DNA of 64,000 bases from Leptospira abararensis (GCF_016918735.1 NZ_JAFFPR010000023.1:6820-70819); one strand, 5' to 3'; positions 44,416 through 54,503 are shown, counted from the first letter of the stretch. The notes: generated from the sequence alone by a model not told the origin. Numbers and translations: made by a program.

Positions 44416-47400
44416 TTAGTCCTCTAAATCTTCTGGTCGGATTTCAAAATCAGGACGGAAGGCTCCCTCAATTTTTTCCCGCAAACTGTCAATGTATCCA
44501 AACACCGCAGGCACCACAATGAGAGTGATGAGAGTCGAAAGAACAAGTCCCCCGATGATGGCAATCCCCATGGCAGTTCTTGATTTAGATGCTTCTCCAA
44601 TTCCCAGAGCAATCGGTAGAGTTCCCGCAATCATCGCAAGAGATGTCATAAGGATGGGGCGAAGTCGTTTGGAACCCGCATCAAAGATGGCTTCATCCCT
44701 TGTCATTCCATGTTCTTTCATAGCCAGGATGGCGTGATCCACAAGGAGGATGGAGTTTTTGGCTACAAGTCCCATAAGGAGAATGAGTCCAATCATACTA
44801 AAAAGATTCAGCATCTCACCCGTCAAAGCCAGAGCAAAGAATGCTCCCGAAATCGCAGGGGGAATAGCAAAAAGAATGGTGATCGGTGTGATAAATGACT
44901 CATAAAGAGAAGCTAACACAAGATAAATGAAGATAAGCGCCATTCCAAAAGCAAGGACGATGTTTTGTAACAGTTCCTTAAAATCTTCCGATTGGCCCAC
45001 AAAGGAATAAGTGATTCCCGGAGGTGGAGGGAGTTTTTCTTTTAATATCTTTGCTGCTGATTCAGATGCAGAAGCAATGGCTCCTCCTGGAGCAAGATTT
45101 GCGTTGATAGGAACCACTCGAGATCTGTCTTCTCGGATGATCCTTGCAGGAGAACTACTTTCTTTTCCTTCCGCAATGGCACTGAGAGGGATAAGACGGT
45201 TCTGGATGTTTGGAACTCGAGTTTCATAGAAGGACTTACGAAGGTTTCGTTGTTCTTCTTTCAGCCTTAGGCGGACGTCATATTCAATTCCGTTTTCCAA
45301 ATACTTTGCCACTTCCCCACCTTCAATATGGTAACGAAGCTCAGCCCCCATCACACCAGCAACGACACCCACCGTTTGCATTTTAGCACGGTTTGGAACC
45401 ACTTGGAATTCTGGTTTTCCGGTTCGGTAGGTGGTGTCCACATCGGTTAGGTCAGGAACTTTGCGCAGTTCTTCCATCACTTTGAAGGAATAGGTTTCTA
45501 AATCTTTTAGGTTTTCCCCTTTTAGATTTAAATTGAATGGGTATTGCACTCCACCACCTATCGCCGAATAGTCGTTCACTTTGGGTCTTGCTTGTGGGTA
45601 AGCCTTTAGGAATTCACGGATTTGGTCTTTCACATCTCCTGTGGTTCGTTTGCGATATTCTGCAGGAAGAAGTGCCACACCAATGGTTGCAATATTGGAT
45701 TCTCCATCGCTATTTCCAACAACCGTAGCAAGAAGTTCTAATTCAGGAATGGCTTTGATGATTTCATTCTGGATTTGTTCTACTGTTTCGGATGTTCCTT
45801 GCAAGGAAGTTCCCGGAGCCATTTCCACATTCACCATAAATTCCCCTTGGTCGTTGGCCGGCAGAAAGGTCTTTTTCACAAAAGCAAGGGAAAAGATACT
45901 CGTAACTAGAGTAAGGAAGGTAAGTAAAATGACTGCCCATGGTTTTTTTAGGGCAAACTTCATGATGATTCCGTACATTCTGTCCAAGAAATTTTGAAAC
46001 TTATCAAAGTTACGAAGAACTATGTTTTTCTTTTTATGGATGTCTGTTTTTCCTGCAAAATAAGCAGATAACATGGGCGCTACGGTCAGACCATCAAAAA
46101 GGGAGATGATCATCGCAAAAACTACGGTTAGCCCGAATTGTTTAAAAAACTGACCTACAATCCCTGAAAGAAATCCAATCGGAAGAAATACAGCAATGAC
46201 AGTTAAGGAAGTCCCGATAACGGCAAGTGTCACTTCTTCTGTTCCTTTCCTTGCCGCTACAATGACAGATTCCCCTTCCTCTAGTTTACGGAAGATATTT
46301 TCCCTGACCACAATGGCGTCATCCACAAGGAGTCCAACTGCTAAAGAGAGGGCAAGGAGAGTCATTACGTTCATGGTAAAACCCATGGCATACATAATGA
46401 TAAAGGCACCTAACATAGAGTTGGGGAGGGCCATACCGGTAATGAGAGTGGAACGAATGTTTCCAAGAAAGAGATAGACTACAATTACAGCCAGTAAAAT
46501 CCCAAGTATGATGGCAATGGTTACGTCTTCAATGTTTGCACGAATCCATTTGGATCCATCTCGAATCAAAATGACCTTGGGTGCCCCTTTGAGGTCTTTG
46601 ATTTGAGCATTGATGGTATCAATTTTTCCAAGGATTCCATCGGCAACTTCTACTGTGTTAGCTCCCGATTGTTTGTAAACATCTAGGAAAAGTGCTTTCT
46701 TTTGGACCCTTTCTTTTTTTGGAGCATCATATTTAAATAATAATTTCCCGATGATCGAAGGTTCCTCGTGTTCTTCTGCGCTGATTGGTGCATACAACAT
46801 ACCCAGCGTTTGGCGGTCTTGAAGAGTGTCCTTAACTTGGCCCAAATCTTTTACAAGAACCCCTCGCCCAAACTCTCCACCAAACGAGACAACCGTGTTC
46901 TCAATTTGAGATAAGGATTCATATTTGGCAACAGTTCGAAAGGAAGTTTCTTTATCTCCCCCTTCTACTTTTCCGGCAGGAATGTTGACTCCTGAATTTT
47001 TGATTTGGTTCCCAATGGAGATGGCCGGAACTTGGAAGGCATTGATTTTGTTTCGATCCAGCTCAATATGGATTTCTCTACGAGATCCACCGATGATTTT
47101 GACAGCACCTACGTTGTTGACTTGTTCGAGTTTGGTTTTGATTTTCTCTTTTGCCAAATCATAAAGTTCTCCTTCTGGAAGGTCAGCAAAAAGGGAGATC
47201 CGCATGATGGGTTGGTCAGAGGGATCAAACCTCTGCACCAAAGGTTCTTTGGAGGATTCAGGAAAGAGCGGTTTCACACGAGCTGTTTTATCCCGAACTT
47301 GTTGCTCTGCGTATTTGATATCTGTGGTTAGGTTGAACTCGGCAAACACCATAGAGATTCCCTCTTGGTTCCGAGATGTGATCCGTTTGAGGCCAGAGAT

Positions 47401-47619
47401 GGAACTGAGCTCTTCTTCCAATGGTTTGGAAATCGAAGTTTCAATCTCTTCTGGACCAGCACCTGGATAAACAGTGGAAACCACAACGAAGGGAATGTTG
47501 ATGTCGGGGAAAAGATCGACTCCAATTCGTTTTAAGGAAATAAAACCTGTGATCACCATAATGATGACTAGTGAAGAAATGAAAATGGGCCGTTTGATGG
47601 AAAAGGAAGCAATACTCAT
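44416..47619 (-). CDS. RND efflux transporter, AcrB/HAE1 family inner-membrane subunit
   Basis: 1067 residues with 12 membrane helices and two large periplasmic loops. The proton-relay acidic pair lies in VGLLVDDAIVV (around residue 430), and the helix-10 Lys in GLVAKNSILL (around 950). The start KRPIFISSLVIIMV is typical. It exports drugs, lipids or other amphiphiles. No membrane-fusion protein or TolC gene is adjacent in this window; the upstream co-directional gene is a GT39-like protein 12 bases away. Confidence 0.93.
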   Translation of the reverse strand: MSIASFSIKRPIFISSLVIIMVITGFISLKRIGVDLFPDINIPFVVVSTVYPGAGPEEIETSISKPLEEELSSISGLKRITSRNQEGISMVFAEFNLTTDIKYAEQQVRDKTARVKPLFPESSKEPLVQRFDPSDQPIMRISLFADLPEGELYDLAKEKIKTKLEQVNNVGAVKIIGGSRREIHIELDRNKINAFQVPAISIGNQIKNSGVNIPAGKVEGGDKETSFRTVAKYESLSQIENTVVSFGGEFGRGVLVKDLGQVKDTLQDRQTLGMLYAPISAEEHEEPSIIGKLLFKYDAPKKERVQKKALFLDVYKQSGANTVEVADGILGKIDTINAQIKDLKGAPKVILIRDGSKWIRANIEDVTIAIILGILLAVIVVYLFLGNIRSTLITGMALPNSMLGAFIIMYAMGFTMNVMTLLALSLAVGLLVDDAIVVRENIFRKLEEGESVIVAARKGTEEVTLAVIGTSLTVIAVFLPIGFLSGIVGQFFKQFGLTVVFAMIISLFDGLTVAPMLSAYFAGKTDIHKKKNIVLRNFDKFQNFLDRMYGIIMKFALKKPWAVILLTFLTLVTSIFSLAFVKKTFLPANDQGEFMVNVEMAPGTSLQGTSETVEQIQNEIIKAIPELELLATVVGNSDGESNIATIGVALLPAEYRKRTTGDVKDQIREFLKAYPQARPKVNDYSAIGGGVQYPFNLNLKGENLKDLETYSFKVMEELRKVPDLTDVDTTYRTGKPEFQVVPNRAKMQTVGVVAGVMGAELRYHIEGGEVAKYLENGIEYDVRLRLKEEQRNLRKSFYETRVPNIQNRLIPLSAIAEGKESSSPARIIREDRSRVVPINANLAPGGAIASASESAAKILKEKLPPPPGITYSFVGQSEDFKELLQNIVLAFGMALIFIYLVLASLYESFITPITILFAIPPAISGAFFALALTGEMLNLFSMIGLILLMGLVAKNSILLVDHAILAMKEHGMTRDEAIFDAGSKRLRPILMTSLAMIAGTLPIALGIGEASKSRTAMGIAIIGGLVLSTLITLIVVPAVFGYIDSLREKIEGAFRPDFEIRPEDLED

Positions 47620-47631
47620 AAATCTTTTTCT

Positions 47632-49494
47632 CTATTTGAGCAATTTATATTCTTGAAGACAAGCAATACCGGAACTCTCTCTATAAGTAGACAGTAACGT
47701 TGACTTACTATTCAAGATTTTTGTTCGGTTTTCAAATTTTTCTTCTACAAAACTATCAGGACAAACATCACTTAATAAAAGAACAGAATCAAAATCTGTC
47801 CATTCTTTCCATCGGTATTTGTGGTCATTTCGTACCATCCCTGTTTTATAAGTCTTCAACTTCATGGCAAGATCAAAATCGGAAGCAAGCACACGACCAC
47901 GAGAACCATATTTTTCCTCAAAATGAAATGCATTGATAAGAACATATTTTTTCTCAGATGATATCTGTTCGGCGATCTCTCTTGCCGGTTGGAAATCACT
48001 CGCATTCATTCCCCGATAACAAAACATTTTCGTTTTATAAAATTCTCCAGACAAAATGCCTTGAGAATATATAGAATTAGAAAATACAAAAAGGGAGGTG
48101 AGTAAAAATACCGAAACTGAAGCCAATCTTTCTATTTTGTTATCAGCGAGTTCATACAAACGCAATATCCAAAGAAAGCCAACAAGTCCAATGGCAGGGA
48201 TGAATTGTAACACATGCCTTGGTTGTTTGTTTCCAGTCGTGAGTTCTAAGATAAGAAGTTCTAAAAATAAAATGAGTGTGCCTGCAAGGAGAGGATCTTT
48301 TAGTTTTGTTCGAAATTTGGTCCCCGATCGAAAGAAAAAATACAGCAAGGACAAAACAGAAAAGAGAATGAGGGCTCGAAATCCCCAGATAAAGTCGAAC
48401 ACTCCTGGTGTGGAAGGATCAAGTCCTGGTTCTGTCCAAAGTGTTAAGAAGAAACTGCGAGTGTATGCATTCACAATCATCTGTGCATCGATAAGCGCAT
48501 TCACTCGGTCCGGATTCATAAATAACCATAGAAAGGCAGGAAAAATGGCATAAACCCAAAGAACCACTGCTGTTTTTGGAAATACTTTTTGAATTGCATC
48601 CCGTTTTCGAAAAAAATAAACAGAAAGATCCACAAACAAAACAAATGTGATCCCGAACATAAATTGTTTGAATCCTTTTTGGTTTAAATTGATTTTTGTG
48701 ACCACTCGAAGTATAGGTAAAGATAAAACCATAAGCACAACAAAGATCAAATACATTAACCGAATGCCTTTGGCATAATTTTTTAATAGATAGAATAAAG
48801 CATCTTTGTATGTGGATGTGGATCGTAAGAGTTCATAGGCAAAACATGCCATAAAGAATAAAATCCCATACGGGTATTTAGTAAAATAAAATCCGAACAG
48901 AGAAAAGAAAACAAGCCACTTGGTCCCGGAATCAATTTCCGATTCCCGATTATCCACATCATACAACCGATAGATGGCATAAATAGAAAACAAAAGAAAG
49001 AACATAGACTGGGTTTCCAACATCGAAGAAAGTGAATAGGCAGGCACTTCTCCTGTTTGGATGGTGAGAATAAAAATAAGGCCTGAAATGATTCCTGACC
49101 AAAGGAGAGACTTTGTTATGCGATAAGATATATAAATCAAAGCCGGATACACCAAAACCAAAAACAAAAGTCCTAAAAAAGAATCACGATAGGTTTCATA
49201 AGCGTCGATTGGCAAATAGAGCGTAACAAACGTTAATAGGGAGCGAAGAGGTGGCCAAGTGGGACTTTCCAAAAAAGGCAAAATTCCTCGAAACCAATTT
49301 CCATTGCGGAAGTCGACATACTGGTCAAGCACCTGGTTCAGTCGAATATTCTCATCCCAAGACAAAAAATCTTTGTTGGGACAGAGACCTAGGAATGTCT
49401 CCCATGATTTTGTAGCATAGAATACTACCAACGAAACACCTAAAATGATGAAAATGAGCCCCAAAAAACTGGGAAGAATGTCTTTTGCCTTCAT
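47632..49494 (-). CDS. Polytopic membrane protein, GT39-like
   Basis: About 620 residues. The ATG at 49494 is preferred for its AAGGA ribosome site; another ATG lies at 49512. It has 11-13 membrane helices. An early periplasmic loop carries SWDENIRLNQ (acidic residues near helix 1), as in ArnT/PMT-type lipid-sugar transferases, and a ~120-residue soluble C-terminal part. The co-directional RND gene begins 12 bases downstream. The donor and acceptor are unknown. Confidence 0.65.
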   Translation of the reverse strand: MKAKDILPSFLGLIFIILGVSLVVFYATKSWETFLGLCPNKDFLSWDENIRLNQVLDQYVDFRNGNWFRGILPFLESPTWPPLRSLLTFVTLYLPIDAYETYRDSFLGLLFLVLVYPALIYISYRITKSLLWSGIISGLIFILTIQTGEVPAYSLSSMLETQSMFFLLFSIYAIYRLYDVDNRESEIDSGTKWLVFFSLFGFYFTKYPYGILFFMACFAYELLRSTSTYKDALFYLLKNYAKGIRLMYLIFVVLMVLSLPILRVVTKINLNQKGFKQFMFGITFVLFVDLSVYFFRKRDAIQKVFPKTAVVLWVYAIFPAFLWLFMNPDRVNALIDAQMIVNAYTRSFFLTLWTEPGLDPSTPGVFDFIWGFRALILFSVLSLLYFFFRSGTKFRTKLKDPLLAGTLILFLELLILELTTGNKQPRHVLQFIPAIGLVGFLWILRLYELADNKIERLASVSVFLLTSLFVFSNSIYSQGILSGEFYKTKMFCYRGMNASDFQPAREIAEQISSEKKYVLINAFHFEEKYGSRGRVLASDFDLAMKLKTYKTGMVRNDHKYRWKEWTDFDSVLLLSDVCPDSFVEEKFENRTKILNSKSTLLSTYRESSGIACLQEYKLLK

Positions 49495-49617
49495 ACCAAT
49501 CCTTGGAATCATTCTTTCTTTGGGGTCGGCTTGGAATCAACCGAAGTTCTTTTTCCGTAATTTTTCTCTTTGATTGTTGTCCAAGGTAAAGAATTCTGTC
49601 CGTTAGAAGGTTCCAAA

Positions 49618-50277
49618 ATGCAAGATTTCGTAGACCTTGGGGAAAAAATCATTTTCCTCGTTATGTTATTCGCAAGTATTCTCGCGATTGCCGTATTTAT
49701 TGAAAGGTTAATTGTTTATAAACGTAATTTTAACAAAGAATCAGAGTCTCTTCTGGATTCTCTCACCCTCCTTGTTCGTCACAGAGACCTAAAAGGTACA
49801 GAAAAACTATTGGAAACCCATCCCATGGAGAATTCCTACACTCGGTTCATGCATTTTGTTTTAGAACGAGAAAAGGAAAATCACAAAGGCCTAGAGGAAC
49901 TGATGGAAGGGAAAATTCTAAAAGAACGTTTGGGTCTGGAAGAAAGACTTCCGATTCTCAACACCCTCGGGAATAACACTCCCTTCATCGGATTACTTGG
50001 AACGGTTCTTGGGGTTATCAAAGCTTTTTATGGACTGGGAACTCTTGGTAACTCGGGAGCAGAAGTGGTAATGCGTAGTATTTCCACTGCCCTTCTCGCC
50101 ACAGCGGCAGGACTTGCGGTTGCGATTCCGGTGGTGATGGCAAACAATTACTTCACTCGTAAAATGAAACTCATCATTGGTCACTTGGAAATCCTTTCCA
50201 AAGAAATCCATGCCAGTTTCATCACTAGCGGAAAACACAACCAATCTTCTAGTTCTACTCCGAATATCCATCACTAG
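49618..50277 (+). CDS. exbB: ExbB/TolQ/MotA-family proton channel protein
   Basis: 219 residues from ATG 49618, which has AGAAGG 6 bases upstream; a TTG at 49570 is possible but lacks support. Three membrane helices are seen (about 10-28, ~125-150, ~160-185). The family core is NNTPFIGLLGTVLGVIKAF (about 121-139), followed by ISTALLATAAGLAVAIP. It powers an energy transducer from the proton gradient. TonB follows 11 bases downstream, but no ExbD/TolR gene is present. Confidence 0.88.
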   Translation: MQDFVDLGEKIIFLVMLFASILAIAVFIERLIVYKRNFNKESESLLDSLTLLVRHRDLKGTEKLLETHPMENSYTRFMHFVLEREKENHKGLEELMEGKILKERLGLEERLPILNTLGNNTPFIGLLGTVLGVIKAFYGLGTLGNSGAEVVMRSISTALLATAAGLAVAIPVVMANNYFTRKMKLIIGHLEILSKEIHASFITSGKHNQSSSSTPNIHH

Positions 50278-50288
50278 TAAGTCATATC

Positions 50289-50930
50289 ATGAAGTCATTT
50301 ACCTTGTATCTGCAATACAAACTGAGACGATTCGGACTCTTCCGTGCTAGTCTCTTTGCCTCAGTAGGATTGCATCTATTTTGTTATTTGATTTATTTTA
50401 TACTGACCCTTCCTAGTAATGCTGCCTTTCAAGAAACATCGATGGAAGATATGGATGTTTCGTTTGAAGAGATTCCTCCTGAACTGATCGGTGGGACGTC
50501 AAGTCCCGCTCCAGTAGAAAAACAAGAATGGGTGGAGGGATCTAACAAAGAAGCCGAAGAAAAACCAGACAATTCAGATTTGAATCCAAATCAACTCTCA
50601 GGGAATGGAACTGACAAAGATGGGTATTTGTTTTCCTTCAATGGAGATCGTCCTCCGACTCCTATCATTGATTTTGATTTGAAAGCTTATTTTCCTGAAG
50701 CTGCTAAAGCCGCCAATATCAGCCAACGAACAGTCGTTGTGATGGTGCAGGTGGACGAACATGGAGTCCTCCAAGGTGCGAAAATTGTTTCTGGCAGAGC
50801 AGGATACGGATTTGATGAAGCCGCCATTCGGATCATCCAAAGGGCTCGGTTTTCTCCTGGATATGACAAGGGAAAACCAACACGAATGGCACATAGACTT
50901 CCTATCAGTTTTGATTTAGAAGAGGATTAA
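50289..50930 (+). CDS. tonB: TonB-family energy transducer
   Basis: 213 residues. One N-terminal membrane helix (about 20-42) is followed by an acidic and Pro-rich periplasmic linker, then the TonB C-terminal domain (about 130-213: RTVVVMVQVDEHGVLQGAKI in parts, GFDEAAIRIIQRARFSP). It links the inner membrane to outer-membrane receptors, though no TonB-dependent receptor gene is next to it. The next gene starts 1 base later. Confidence 0.88.
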   Translation: MKSFTLYLQYKLRRFGLFRASLFASVGLHLFCYLIYFILTLPSNAAFQETSMEDMDVSFEEIPPELIGGTSSPAPVEKQEWVEGSNKEAEEKPDNSDLNPNQLSGNGTDKDGYLFSFNGDRPPTPIIDFDLKAYFPEAAKAANISQRTVVVMVQVDEHGVLQGAKIVSGRAGYGFDEAAIRIIQRARFSPGYDKGKPTRMAHRLPISFDLEED

Positions 50931-50931
50931 A

Positions 50932-53343
50932 ATGTTACGGAACACCAAACATCGAATTGCGATTGGAACCATTTTTATCGCAATTTCCGTTATGATCGCA
51001 GGATTCCAACCTAAACCCATCACCGGAAAAACAGAATCCAAATCCTCTGCGAGAAAATCTGGTCTTATCCCCGATCCCTTCGAACTCTACCAAAGTATCC
51101 CTACTTTTCATTCCGAACTGACAAGCTCCGATCTACCCGGAAGTTACGACATGAGTAACGAATTCCCACTGCCAGGAGACCAAGGCATCAACAAAGATAA
51201 TGTTGGTTATACGGTTGGATATGGGCTCATTTCTTATTTAGAAGCGAAAAAAAAAGGAATCCGCAATCTTTCTTCTGTAGGGCCCTCTTCTGCCAATGGA
51301 CAAAAAATTTTATACTCACCTAACTTTATTTATAACCAACTAAACAGTGGAAAAGACCAGGCAGTTTCCCTTTTGGATGCCCTGGTCCTCGCAGAAAGCA
51401 GAGGTTCCGTTTCTATGGAGCAGATGAATGAATCTTCTTCCAGTTTCCGAACTAGGCCAAAAGCGAATATTGTCGAAGCTGGAAGAAAAGCTAGACTAAG
51501 AAGGATTTATAGAATTGAGCCTCACGACCTAACTTCCATTAAACTAGCATTAGCTGAAAAAAGACCAGTCCTCATCGGATATTTAGTTTATGAAAATTTC
51601 AGGGAACCAAAACCAGATTCCATTTTTGAAATAGGAACTGGAGAAGTTTTAGGGGCGCAGTCTCTTGTGGTTTTAGGTTATAACGACAAAAAGAAAGCAT
51701 TCAAAGTATGGAATTCTTGGGGAACCACTTGGGCTGACCAAGGGTATTTATGGATTTCTTACGAAACCTTTCCCAAATACACTAAGTCTGTTTATGTTGC
51801 TGATTCTGAAGTCGAAAATGAACTCCTGACACAGAATAAACTAAACGATGCTCTAGAATCTTTGGAGTATGGGGAACATAATCTATTTCCTCCTAAAGAA
51901 GTTTTTGCCTCTCGAGGTGATTTTTCCGATCGCATTCGGATCAGTTGGTCGAGAGAAAAACGTGCCATCGGTTATGAAGTCTATCGCAAACGTAAAATAG
52001 ACAGTAAATACCAACTCGTCGGACTTTCCAAACAAGCCTTCTTTGAAGACTTTGGAATCCAAAAAAGTACTGCCTACAATTATCGTGTTGCAAGTCTGGA
52101 TGAAAATTATTTGTCCAAACCATCGCTTGATTCAAACGATGGTTATGCGGTAGATCCGACTAAACCTGCAGGAATCCTACCTGTGACCAACCTTCGTGCA
52201 TCCGTGGCAGCCACAAATGATCGAATTTTATTAGAATGGGACCCGCAACCTATCTCCACAACCTACGCCGTTTATAAATGGAATCCAGTAGCAAGAATCT
52301 ATCGGTTTCTGGGTAAAACGGAAAAAACTACTTATATTGATCTAAAAGCCAGCCGCAACGGGGATAGCGAAATTTACCAAGTGATCCCGGAAAGGAACCA
52401 ATTGGTTGGTGAATCTAGCAGTTATGTTTCTGCTCACTTGGATCCTTCCGAAGTTTTAAAACCCAGGCCTAAAAATTTAACTGCATCGAAAGGATTGTAT
52501 GCGGGTTCAACCATCTTACAATGGGAAGGTTCTCCAAGTGCCGTAGCCTATCATATCTTCCGTAAAACAAATGGACAATGGAAAGAAATTGCAAAGACTG
52601 CCGAACTACAATTCAAAGATAATGACAGCTATGAAAAGGAATCTTTCTATGCAGTGGCTTCAGAATTTGAAGGAGAATTATTTAGCCTTCCTTCAGAACC
52701 GGACATCGGATTTCCATCTCTTGTGGCTGGAAGGTCCATGGGATTAAACCCTCCTGAGTTGACTGTTTCCGAGAACCGAAAAACCGGTGAATTTTTGTTT
52801 AGTTGGAATGTGATTCCCAAAGCAACTTCGTATAAAGTCTATATGCGTAAAAAAAATGATCCTGATTGGAGTCTCGTTAAAGAAACATCCGAATCAAATT
52901 TTAAACTGCAGAACTTAACAAAGAATCAATTCTATTTTTTTGCTATCCAATCCGTATCTAAAGGAGTTGGAGAGAGTTTGTTTTCAAAACCAGTCACTTC
53001 TGTCATTTCTGATACAGTCCTTGATGTAAAAAAAGTGAAAACCTTTGGTGAGTCCGCCATACAAAAGTTTATTGGTCCTTGGACCGCTATGTATTGGGAC
53101 GGGAAAAACAAAGTGAAACCCATTCGTTTGACCATCGAAGCCGAAGATGTGGAAGGAAATATTATTATGAAATGGAATGAGAATCAAATCTTCCGCGGCA
53201 AAAATATTGTAGATTCTGACTTACTCGAAGAAAAAGGAAAATGGAAAATCAAATTATCACCTAACTACGAATCTTTGTCAGGAGAGTTTGAAGACAAAGG
53301 ACTCGTTCCCGAAAAAAGCCAACTTTCCTTTATCAGAGAATAA
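50932..53343 (+). CDS. Papain-fold pseudopeptidase with fibronectin type III repeats
   Basis: 803 residues. A signal-anchor segment (about 8-25) leads to a C1A papain-like domain (about 70-290). The catalytic Cys position holds Asn (DQGINKDNVGY, about 90), and the His position in LGAQSLVVLGY holds Gln243. The Asn motif NSWG (261-264) is kept. Four fibronectin type III-like repeats follow (about 322-400, 415-495, 508-590, 605-695), then a ~100-residue C-terminal domain. It is likely a binding rather than cleaving protein on the cell surface or in the periplasm. Operon with exbB and tonB. Confidence 0.75.
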   Translation: MLRNTKHRIAIGTIFIAISVMIAGFQPKPITGKTESKSSARKSGLIPDPFELYQSIPTFHSELTSSDLPGSYDMSNEFPLPGDQGINKDNVGYTVGYGLISYLEAKKKGIRNLSSVGPSSANGQKILYSPNFIYNQLNSGKDQAVSLLDALVLAESRGSVSMEQMNESSSSFRTRPKANIVEAGRKARLRRIYRIEPHDLTSIKLALAEKRPVLIGYLVYENFREPKPDSIFEIGTGEVLGAQSLVVLGYNDKKKAFKVWNSWGTTWADQGYLWISYETFPKYTKSVYVADSEVENELLTQNKLNDALESLEYGEHNLFPPKEVFASRGDFSDRIRISWSREKRAIGYEVYRKRKIDSKYQLVGLSKQAFFEDFGIQKSTAYNYRVASLDENYLSKPSLDSNDGYAVDPTKPAGILPVTNLRASVAATNDRILLEWDPQPISTTYAVYKWNPVARIYRFLGKTEKTTYIDLKASRNGDSEIYQVIPERNQLVGESSSYVSAHLDPSEVLKPRPKNLTASKGLYAGSTILQWEGSPSAVAYHIFRKTNGQWKEIAKTAELQFKDNDSYEKESFYAVASEFEGELFSLPSEPDIGFPSLVAGRSMGLNPPELTVSENRKTGEFLFSWNVIPKATSYKVYMRKKNDPDWSLVKETSESNFKLQNLTKNQFYFFAIQSVSKGVGESLFSKPVTSVISDTVLDVKKVKTFGESAIQKFIGPWTAMYWDGKNKVKPIRLTIEAEDVEGNIIMKWNENQIFRGKNIVDSDLLEEKGKWKIKLSPNYESLSGEFEDKGLVPEKSQLSFIRE

Positions 53344-53362
53344 ACATAAACGAAAGCTTAGC

Positions 53363-53794
53363 TTAAGGAAGCGACTGGTTACTATTTAGCGTCTCTTCTG
53401 CTCTAAACTTCGCAAGAAAAGTATCAGGGATTTTCCAAGGTCTGTTCTTCTCAAAATCAAAAAAGAGAGCCGAAAAAATAGCTTCGCAAACAAGAGCCCC
53501 ATCCGAGATCCGATACATATTTTGGATTACCTTCCCTTTGATTTTTGACATATCCCGAAATCCTGTTTCGATTCTAACTGCATCTGGATGGTGGAGGGGT
53601 TTATGGTAAGACAACTCCGCTTTGAGCATCACTGGGCCGACTTTTTTTTCTCGCATTTCCTGGATGGAAAATCCTTCGTTTTCTAAGGCTTGGATTCTTG
53701 CTTCATCAAAATAGGATTGGTAGACTCCATTGTTTACGTGCCCGTTGGCATCCATATGACTCCAGAGTACGGGGATTTCGGTCGTGTGGGGCAT
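53363..53794 (-). CDS. Acyl-CoA thioesterase, 4HBT hotdog family
   Basis: 143 residues from the ATG at 53794, which has AAGGAA 9 bases upstream. Longer frames into the TetR region are rejected. The active-site segment is SHMDANGHVNN (Asp at about 14), typical of 4-hydroxybenzoyl-CoA thioesterase-type enzymes. It hydrolyses acyl- or aryl-CoA. A TetR regulator is divergent, with a perfect inverted repeat between the two starts, so the pair probably forms a repressor-controlled unit. Confidence 0.85.
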   Translation of the reverse strand: MPHTTEIPVLWSHMDANGHVNNGVYQSYFDEARIQALENEGFSIQEMREKKVGPVMLKAELSYHKPLHHPDAVRIETGFRDMSKIKGKVIQNMYRISDGALVCEAIFSALFFDFEKNRPWKIPDTFLAKFRAEETLNSNQSLP

Positions 53795-53822
53795 GTGTTG
53801 GTTCCTTGTGGTAGGGATAGAT

Positions 53823-53876
53823 TCTTGTAGACCGTTCTGTCTGTAAACGAAAAAACAGACAGAACGGTCTACAAGA
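53823..53876. promoter_or_regulatory. Perfect 22-bp inverted repeat, probable TetR operator
   Basis: Arms 53823-53844 and 53855-53876 are exact complements around a 10-base A-rich centre. Each arm holds an imperfect palindrome AGACAGAACGGTCT, the size of one TetR dimer site, so two dimers could bind. It lies about midway between the starts of the thioesterase (53794) and TetR (53913). A TTGACA at 53877 abuts the right arm. Confidence 0.8.
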
Positions 53877-53912
53877 TTGACAAATCCCCCCCTCCCTGCA
53901 CACTCGAATCCC

Positions 53913-54503
53913 ATGAAAGGCTCCCCCCGACACCGCATCCTCGAAATCGCCAAAAAAAGATTCTACCAACAAGGATACTACCACACTGGGATCAACCAAC
54001 TCATCCGAGAATCCAGGACAGCAAAAGCCTCCTTCTATGACCACTTCCCATCCAAGCGAGATTTGGGAATTCGTGTGATCCAAACCTACGGAGCTGATGT
54101 TCTGATTTGGTTTCGCCAAATTCTAAAAGAATCGAATACCCCTGATGATTTTATTTCAGAATTAGCAAAAGCAGTTGCAATCCAAATCAATGAAGATGGT
54201 TCTTATTATCAAGGTTGCCCCATTGCCATTTTTTCTTGCCAATTCCCTGTCGGCGAACAACCATTCAGTGACGAATTCAAATCTATTGTATTTCGATGGG
54301 AGTCTTTATTTGCAATGTATATTGGGAAATGGCAATCAAATGGCTTTTTGAAAGAATCCGTTGATCCAATGGAACTGGCTCGTGACTTGATTAACATCTA
54401 CGAAGGGGCCTTGATTAATTGGAGGATTTCTTTGAATGAAGTCTACTTAAAACGTATGTTTGTTCAAATGGGCCAAAGGTTTATGTTTGAAACTAAAAAA
54501 TAG
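53913..54503 (+). CDS. TetR-family transcriptional regulator
   Basis: 196 residues from ATG 53913; an upstream TTG at 53877 is the -35-like TTGACA next to the operator and is rejected. The N-terminal helix-turn-helix region is HTGINQLIRESRTAKASFYD (about 27-46), followed by HFPSKRDL. The C-terminal ligand domain has QGCPIAIF near the middle. It likely represses itself and the divergent thioesterase. The end overlaps the convergent small lipoprotein gene by 11 bases. Confidence 0.92.
   Translation: MKGSPRHRILEIAKKRFYQQGYYHTGINQLIRESRTAKASFYDHFPSKRDLGIRVIQTYGADVLIWFRQILKESNTPDDFISELAKAVAIQINEDGSYYQGCPIAIFSCQFPVGEQPFSDEFKSIVFRWESLFAMYIGKWQSNGFLKESVDPMELARDLINIYEGALINWRISLNEVYLKRMFVQMGQRFMFETKK

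Noticed and set aside
53706..54119. Minus-strand frame of 137 codons across the TetR-thioesterase region
   Set aside because: It crosses the inverted repeat and is antisense to TetR; the thioesterase frame with AAGGAA at 53794 explains the region.
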